Below, piece by piece: positions 51,779 through 55,815 of a DNA stretch of 55,815 nucleotides. Made by a program: the position numbers and the translations under genes. The first letter of the stretch is position 1; each line of letters opens with the position of its first letter. The notes beneath the pieces were generated by a model. The model searched no databases. It was given only the letters and a program-made list of their open reading frames with translations, and had not been told where the DNA came from. Origin of the DNA: Citricoccus zhacaiensis. Lineage in GTDB: Bacteria; Actinomycetota; Actinomycetes; Actinomycetales; Micrococcaceae. Location: positions 45,630-101,444 of the forward strand of contig NZ_BMLQ01000012.1 in NCBI RefSeq assembly GCF_014645315.1. Direction: 5' to 3'.

Positions 51779-53182
51779 TCAGGCTCGGGTCCGGCCGGTG
51801 CCCCTGAGGTAGGGCTCGCCGAGCTCCGCGATGGGAGTGTGCGCGGTCTCCCGCGAGCTGAAGCACGCCGCGGCGGCGATGAGGGCCACCACGCAGCCGA
51901 AGATCGCCACGGGGACCCAGCCGAACGCGCCGGCGCCAAGCAGCATGCCGCCGATCATCGGGCCGAAGCCGGCCAGGACCAGGCCCAGCTGGTTGCCCAT
52001 GGCCATACCGGTGTAGCGGACCGGGGCGGCGAACAGCTCCCCGAAGAAGGAGGTCCACACGCCGTTGAAGCCGGAGTACAGCACCGTCATGAACAGGAAC
52101 GAGGCGGCGAAGACCAGCCAGATGTTGCCGGTGCCCAGGGCCAGGAAGTACAGGAAGATGGCCACGGAGCAGCCGATCATGGCGGTCAGCATCAGCGGCT
52201 TGCGGCCGATCCGGTCCGAGAGCTTGCCGGCGAAGGGCATGATGGCCATGGACAGGCCGATGGCCACCGCGTTGACGGTCAGGATGTCCGTGCGCTCGAA
52301 GCCGCCCTGGTCCACGGCGTAGGACAGGCCGAACACGGTGAAGATCGTCTGCATCACGGAGAACGCGGACATCAGCATCACGCGCAGCACGTCCCCGCCC
52401 TGGTACTTCAGCACCTCGCCGGCAGGCAGCTTCTTGACCTCGCCGGCCTCGGCCACCTCCTCCTCGAAGACGGGGGTCTCGTCCAGCTTGGTCCGCACCC
52501 AGAAGGCGATGGCCAGCACGAACACTGAGAGCAGGAACGGGATCCGCCAGCCCCAGCTCAGCAGGGCTTCCTCCGGCAGGGCCGCGATGGGGATGAACAC
52601 GACCGTGGAGAGGACCATGCCCGCGGCGTAGCCCATCATCACGAAGGAGGTGAAGAAGCCGCGGCGGCCCTCCGGGGAGTGCTCGATCGTCAGCGAGGAG
52701 GCCCCCGCGGACTCGGCGCCGGCGGAGAAGCCCTGCGCCAGGCGGGCGACCACCAGCAGCACGGTGGCCCAGATGCCGATCGACTCGAAGGTCGGCAGCA
52801 GGCCGATGGCCAGCGAGGCCAGGCCCATGATCATCAGGGTCACCAGCAGCACGTTCTTACGCCCCAGCCGGTCCCCGAAGTGGCCCATCACCAGGCCGCC
52901 GAGCGGACGGGCGATATACGCAACGCCGAACGTGGCGAAGGAGGCGATGGCCGCGATGGCCGGGTCACCGCCCGGGAAGAACAGCTGCGGGAACACCAGG
53001 GCGGCGGCGGTGCCGTAGATGAAGAAGTCGTAGTACTCCATGGTGGAGCCCAGGAAGGAGGCCAGGGCCGCCTTCTTCGGCGTGCCCTGGTGCTCCATCA
53101 CGACGTCGGCCCGGTCGCCTGCGCCGGTCCGCGCGGCGTGCGCTCCGGTTCCGGTGGGTGAGGGTGTGGCGGTGGTGCTCAT
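51779..53182 (-). CDS. MHS-family MFS transporter
   Basis: A 467-residue metabolite:proton symporter: FLGSTMEYYDFFIYGTAAALVFPQLFF at helix 1, RPLGGLVMGHFGDRLGRKNVLLVTLMIMGLAS, and RLAQGFSAGAESAGASSLTIEHSPEGRRGFFTS. It is close to ShiA/KgtP-like carriers of aromatic or dicarboxylic acids. ATG 53182 overlaps the Dabb gene stop (ATGA), and the second flavoprotein follows after 32 bases. Probably imports the ring-containing acid processed by the operon. Confidence 0.94.
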   Translation of the reverse strand: MSTTATPSPTGTGAHAARTGAGDRADVVMEHQGTPKKAALASFLGSTMEYYDFFIYGTAAALVFPQLFFPGGDPAIAAIASFATFGVAYIARPLGGLVMGHFGDRLGRKNVLLVTLMIMGLASLAIGLLPTFESIGIWATVLLVVARLAQGFSAGAESAGASSLTIEHSPEGRRGFFTSFVMMGYAAGMVLSTVVFIPIAALPEEALLSWGWRIPFLLSVFVLAIAFWVRTKLDETPVFEEEVAEAGEVKKLPAGEVLKYQGGDVLRVMLMSAFSVMQTIFTVFGLSYAVDQGGFERTDILTVNAVAIGLSMAIMPFAGKLSDRIGRKPLMLTAMIGCSVAIFLYFLALGTGNIWLVFAASFLFMTVLYSGFNGVWTSFFGELFAAPVRYTGMAMGNQLGLVLAGFGPMIGGMLLGAGAFGWVPVAIFGCVVALIAAAACFSSRETAHTPIAELGEPYLRGTGRTRA

Positions 53183-53559
53183 GAGTGGTCCTCGGGGGTG
53201 TGGGAAGTGATGGGGAAAGTGGTGTGGGTGTCGGTGGTGCTGACGGGGAGGTCGGCGGATAAGGCAGCGGGGAGGTCGAGGTCCACGTAAGCCAGGTCCA
53301 GCACGTTCGGCAGGGAGAAGGGCTTGATGGCCTCGTGGGCAGGATGGGTGTTGTAGACGGCGAGGGCGTCGCGGTCCTCGAAGTCGGCGATGATGACGTG
53401 GTCCCAGGACTTCACCGTCCTCAGGACGTCGGGTCCATGCTGGAATGCCAGCAGTCCGGGGATCTCGCCGTGGAGTCGGTTCAGTCCTTCGATCCACTGG
53501 GCGCGGATGTCCTCGGTGAAGGAGTCCTTCCAGCGGAACATCACGATGTGCCGGATCAT
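53179..53559 (-). CDS. Dabb (stress-responsive alpha/beta barrel) protein
   Basis: A 126-residue protein. The ferredoxin-like dimeric alpha-beta barrel covers residues 1-100: MIRHIVMFRWKDSFTED, LLAFQHGPDVLRTVKSWDHVIIADFEDRDALAVYNTHPAHEAI. The His in IRHIVMF and the HPAH segment are typical of the family. A Thr/Ser-rich tail follows. Dabb proteins include cyclases and muconolactone isomerases, so a ring isomerisation role in this operon is possible. ATG 53559 overlaps the flavoprotein stop (ATGA). Confidence 0.92.
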   Translation of the reverse strand: MIRHIVMFRWKDSFTEDIRAQWIEGLNRLHGEIPGLLAFQHGPDVLRTVKSWDHVIIADFEDRDALAVYNTHPAHEAIKPFSLPNVLDLAYVDLDLPAALSADLPVSTTDTHTTFPITSHTPEDHS

Positions 53560-55352
53560 GCGGACACCTCCTCGAGATCCCGGGAACCAGACCGGGCAGC
53601 GCCCGGTGCGCGGCCGTCGTCGTGCCCGGTGTTCTCGGTGCCCACGTAGTCCGCCGGCTGGCCCGCCAGGCGGCGGCCGGCCAGGTAGGCCATGGTCATG
53701 AGCGGGCCGAGGGTGGCGCCGGCGCCGGGGTAGCCGGCGGCGTAGGGGCTCTCGGTGGTGTTGCCGGCGGCGAACAGGCCGGCGATCGGTGCGCCGTCCA
53801 CGTCGAGCACCTGCCCGTTGCCGTCCGTGGCCACGCCGCCGCAGGTGCCGAAGGCGCCGTTGACCACCTCGAGCGCGTAGTACGGGCCGTACTGCAGCGG
53901 GCCGAGGGAGGGGTTGGGCCACTGGTTCTCGGCATCGCCCCAGTAGCGGTCGTACTCGGAGGCGCCGCGGCCGAAGTCCGGGTCCTCGCCCACCACGGCG
54001 TGCTCGTTGAACCGGGTGACCGTCTGTTCGAGCGCCTCGGCGGGGACGCCGATCTTCGCCGCCAGCTCTTCCAGGGTGGGCGCTTCGACGAGGTAGTCCG
54101 GGGTGGGCTGGCCGGCCCGGTGGTCCAGGAGGCCGTATCGCTCCAGGTAGGACTGGTCGAAGACCACGTGCGCCGGGGTGTTCAGCGTCTGGTTGTTGGC
54201 CGAGTCCCAGGACTGCAGCACGCGCGCCAGGTCGTTGTAGTTCTGCGCCTCGTTGGCGAAGCGCTCGCCGTGGCGGTTGACCATGATGGAGCCCGGGCCC
54301 TGGCGCTCGAAGCGCAGCAGGTTCCCGACCGGCTCGCCGTCCCGCAGCGTGCCCACCAGGGACATGGGCGCCCACCAGGCCTCACGGGTGCCGCGGGTCA
54401 TGGCGCCGATCCGCTGGGCCATCTTCAGGGCGTCGCCCGTGTTCGAGGGCGGGGAGCACATCGTGTACAGGCGGGTGGCGAGCATCGAGTCGGCCAGGGC
54501 CTGGTCCCATTCGAAGCCGCCCGCGGCCAGCATCACGCCGGCGTTGGCCTGGACCTCGGTCCCGTCCGCCAGCACGACGCCGGCCACGCGGCTCGCGGAG
54601 GTGCCCGCGCCGCCGCCGTGGGTCCCGGTGGTCAGCAACCGCTCCACGCGGGCCTCGATGGCGAACTGCACCCCGTGGTCCAGGCAGGCCTTGAGCAGCA
54701 TGGCGACCAGGGCGTGGCCCTTGGCCGCGAAGCCCTGCGCCTGGCGCTCATTGAGCTCGTCCCAGGGGAAGGTGGTGAAGGCGCCCCAGTCCTCGTACTC
54801 CTGCATGGTGTACGGGTGGCGGCCGTCGCTGCGCAGGTACTCGGCCAGATCGCCGAGGGCCTCGCGGTAGTTGAACAGCTCCGGCTCCACCGTGCGGCCA
54901 CCGGTGACGGCGCCGGGCAGGTCCTGCCGGTAGTCCGGGAAGTTGTCCAGAAAGATGAACCGCACGCCGAGCTCGTCCTCGGCGAAGCGGAGCATGGTGT
55001 CCCCGTGGTCCAGGGCGGCGTCCAGCAGCTCGGCGCGGCCGCGGCCCCGGGCCACCGCCTCCACGTACTCACGGCCGGCGGCCTTGGAGTCGGCGATCCC
55101 GGCCTCGCGGGCGTAGTGGTTGTCCACCACCCAGAGCATGCCGCCCGAGACGGCGGAGGTGCCGCCGAGCAGCTCGGACTTCTCCAGCACGAGAACGGAC
55201 TGGCCGGCGCGGGCAGCCGTGGCGGCGGCGGTCAGCGCGGCGGCACCGGAGCCGACGACCACGACGTCGTAGGCCGCGAGGCTGTTGGTACCGCCGTCTG
55301 CGGAAGCCGGCCGGCCGGCGTCGGGCGTGGGGTCTGCGGTGAGGAGACGCAT
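53556..55352 (-). CDS. FAD-dependent KstD-like dehydrogenase, divergent paralogue
   Basis: About 598 residues from ATG 55352 (gaagga upstream). FAD motif AYDVVVVGSGAAALTAAATAARAGQ, GGTSAVSGGMLWVVDN, MVNRHGERFANEAQNYND, and the C-terminal AAGYPGAGATLGPLMTMAYLAGRR with the KstD-like Tyr and Gly. It is clearly related to, but not a recent copy of, the flavoprotein at 49995. First gene of the operon. Two such enzymes in one operon suggest two successive desaturations of a cyclic ketone, possibly towards an aromatic ring. Confidence 0.9.
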   Translation of the reverse strand: MRLLTADPTPDAGRPASADGGTNSLAAYDVVVVGSGAAALTAAATAARAGQSVLVLEKSELLGGTSAVSGGMLWVVDNHYAREAGIADSKAAGREYVEAVARGRGRAELLDAALDHGDTMLRFAEDELGVRFIFLDNFPDYRQDLPGAVTGGRTVEPELFNYREALGDLAEYLRSDGRHPYTMQEYEDWGAFTTFPWDELNERQAQGFAAKGHALVAMLLKACLDHGVQFAIEARVERLLTTGTHGGGAGTSASRVAGVVLADGTEVQANAGVMLAAGGFEWDQALADSMLATRLYTMCSPPSNTGDALKMAQRIGAMTRGTREAWWAPMSLVGTLRDGEPVGNLLRFERQGPGSIMVNRHGERFANEAQNYNDLARVLQSWDSANNQTLNTPAHVVFDQSYLERYGLLDHRAGQPTPDYLVEAPTLEELAAKIGVPAEALEQTVTRFNEHAVVGEDPDFGRGASEYDRYWGDAENQWPNPSLGPLQYGPYYALEVVNGAFGTCGGVATDGNGQVLDVDGAPIAGLFAAGNTTESPYAAGYPGAGATLGPLMTMAYLAGRRLAGQPADYVGTENTGHDDGRAPGAARSGSRDLEEVSA

Positions 55353-55815
55353 GGGTGATCCTTCGGTCAGGGGCCCGCGGCTCCGGCTCACGGATCAATG
55401 TGTCGCCGGTCACTGCGGAAGGTCTGGGAAGGATCGTGGCACCGGTCACACCCGGGGCGAGAGGGGGTGTTCCATTGATTCGAACGCGCCCGTCCGTTCA
55501 TCGGGACAGCCATCGGGACAGCCCTGCGTTTTCAGTCGACTTGGCATGGGTGTTGGGCCAGAACACCCACTGTGAGTCTTGGTGGTGGCTGGTCTGGGAC
55601 TGGCTGGCAGGATGGCTACCGGCCGTTCCGTCCCATGGATGTGGCTCAAAAACCCACTGACCTTCGGGTGTCTTTTTCGGGACTTGTCCATTCATCGGGG
55701 TGGTCGGCCGGTACCCGTCCGGCCCACCTCGGTAGCTTGATCAGAAGATTGTCCACCCTGCGGGTGTGACTCATCACAGTGCTGTTCCGATGTGATCGCA
55801 ACCCGGACTGGTACC
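55353..55815. promoter_or_regulatory. Upstream region of the flavoprotein operon, no gene seen
   Basis: No credible coding frame is present. CCGGTCAC occurs at 55406-55413 and 55442-55449, a direct repeat that could be a regulator site near the promoter. A perfect 12-base tandem CATCGGGACAGC occurs twice at 55499-55522. The rest shows nothing recognisable before the window ends. Confidence 0.45.

Noticed and set aside
55499-55522. Tandem 12-base repeat as a possible CRISPR-like or iteron array
   Set aside because: Only two units without spacers; too little to be an array.
55650-55680. Possible intrinsic terminator near gtctttttcgg
   Set aside because: The preceding stem is only about three pairs and there is no gene ending nearby.
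1-55815. tRNA, rRNA, CRISPR array, retron or diversity-generating element
   Set aside because: No cloverleaf, conserved rRNA block, spaced repeats or reverse transcriptase motif was recognised on either strand.

Overview
The window looks like chromosomal DNA from a high-GC Gram-positive actinobacterium, probably of the Micrococcales (Micrococcus/Citricoccus/Arthrobacter-like). The evidence is the GC-rich third codon positions, frequent GTG/TTG starts with ATGA or GTGA overlaps, a zinc-free type L36 protein, an HspR-like regulator, a YhgE/Pip protein and thi genes behind classical TPP riboswitches. The genus is inferred, not shown. No tRNA, rRNA or CRISPR array was seen.

Layout. (1) 1-9.8 kb is housekeeping-like: a TetR/YhgE pair, an Hsp20/HspR-like divergent pair, an operon of two small DNA-binding proteins followed by a broken histidine phosphatase and a broken PEP-utilising enzyme, a probable Zur-controlled CobW-like/L36 pair, and a truncated GNAT. 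(2) 9.8-16.5 kb is a catabolic cluster (SDR, class III aminotransferase, LysR, APC permease, aldehyde dehydrogenase). (3) 16.5-22.5 kb holds two TPP-riboswitch thiamine operons (thiM-thiE, and a thiD-tenA fusion with an MFS carrier). A toxin-antitoxin-like pair sits between them. (4) 22.5-28 kb is a lower-GC accessory or defence-like stretch: an Abi-alpha-like protein, a decayed third TPP-riboswitch-like sequence, a fresh ISL3 insertion with a perfect 8-bp target duplication, a PIN-domain protein and an HNH endonuclease.

(5) 28-36.2 kb starts with an intact SDR and a wrecked KstD-like flavoprotein. A regulon under a GntR protein follows: hydroxyacid dehydrogenase, DASS and TSUP transporters, CMD protein, aldehyde dehydrogenase. 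Three promoters there carry the same TAATACNGTATTA palindrome. A second KstD-like remnant closes the block. (6) 36.2-49.1 kb is a coherent acyl-CoA degradation locus: NDP-forming acyl-CoA ligase, MaoC hydratase, acyl-CoA dehydrogenase, TRAP importer, CaiB/racemase, MFS and nitroreductase. Divergent to it are a thiolase-fold protein lacking the catalytic cysteines, its DUF35 partner and a GntR regulator. (7) 49.1-55.4 kb is one operon: KstD-like flavoprotein, Dabb protein, MHS transporter, a second KstD-like flavoprotein and an SDR. Its last two genes are the intact counterpart of the decayed copy at 28-29.6 kb.

The most interesting points are a probable acyl-CoA pathway ending in retro-aldol cleavage rather than thiolysis, a three-site GntR regulon, about 1.4 kb of directly repeated SDR/flavoprotein DNA bracketing about 21 kb of catabolic genes, and TPP riboswitch copies around the thi genes and the defence-like stretch.
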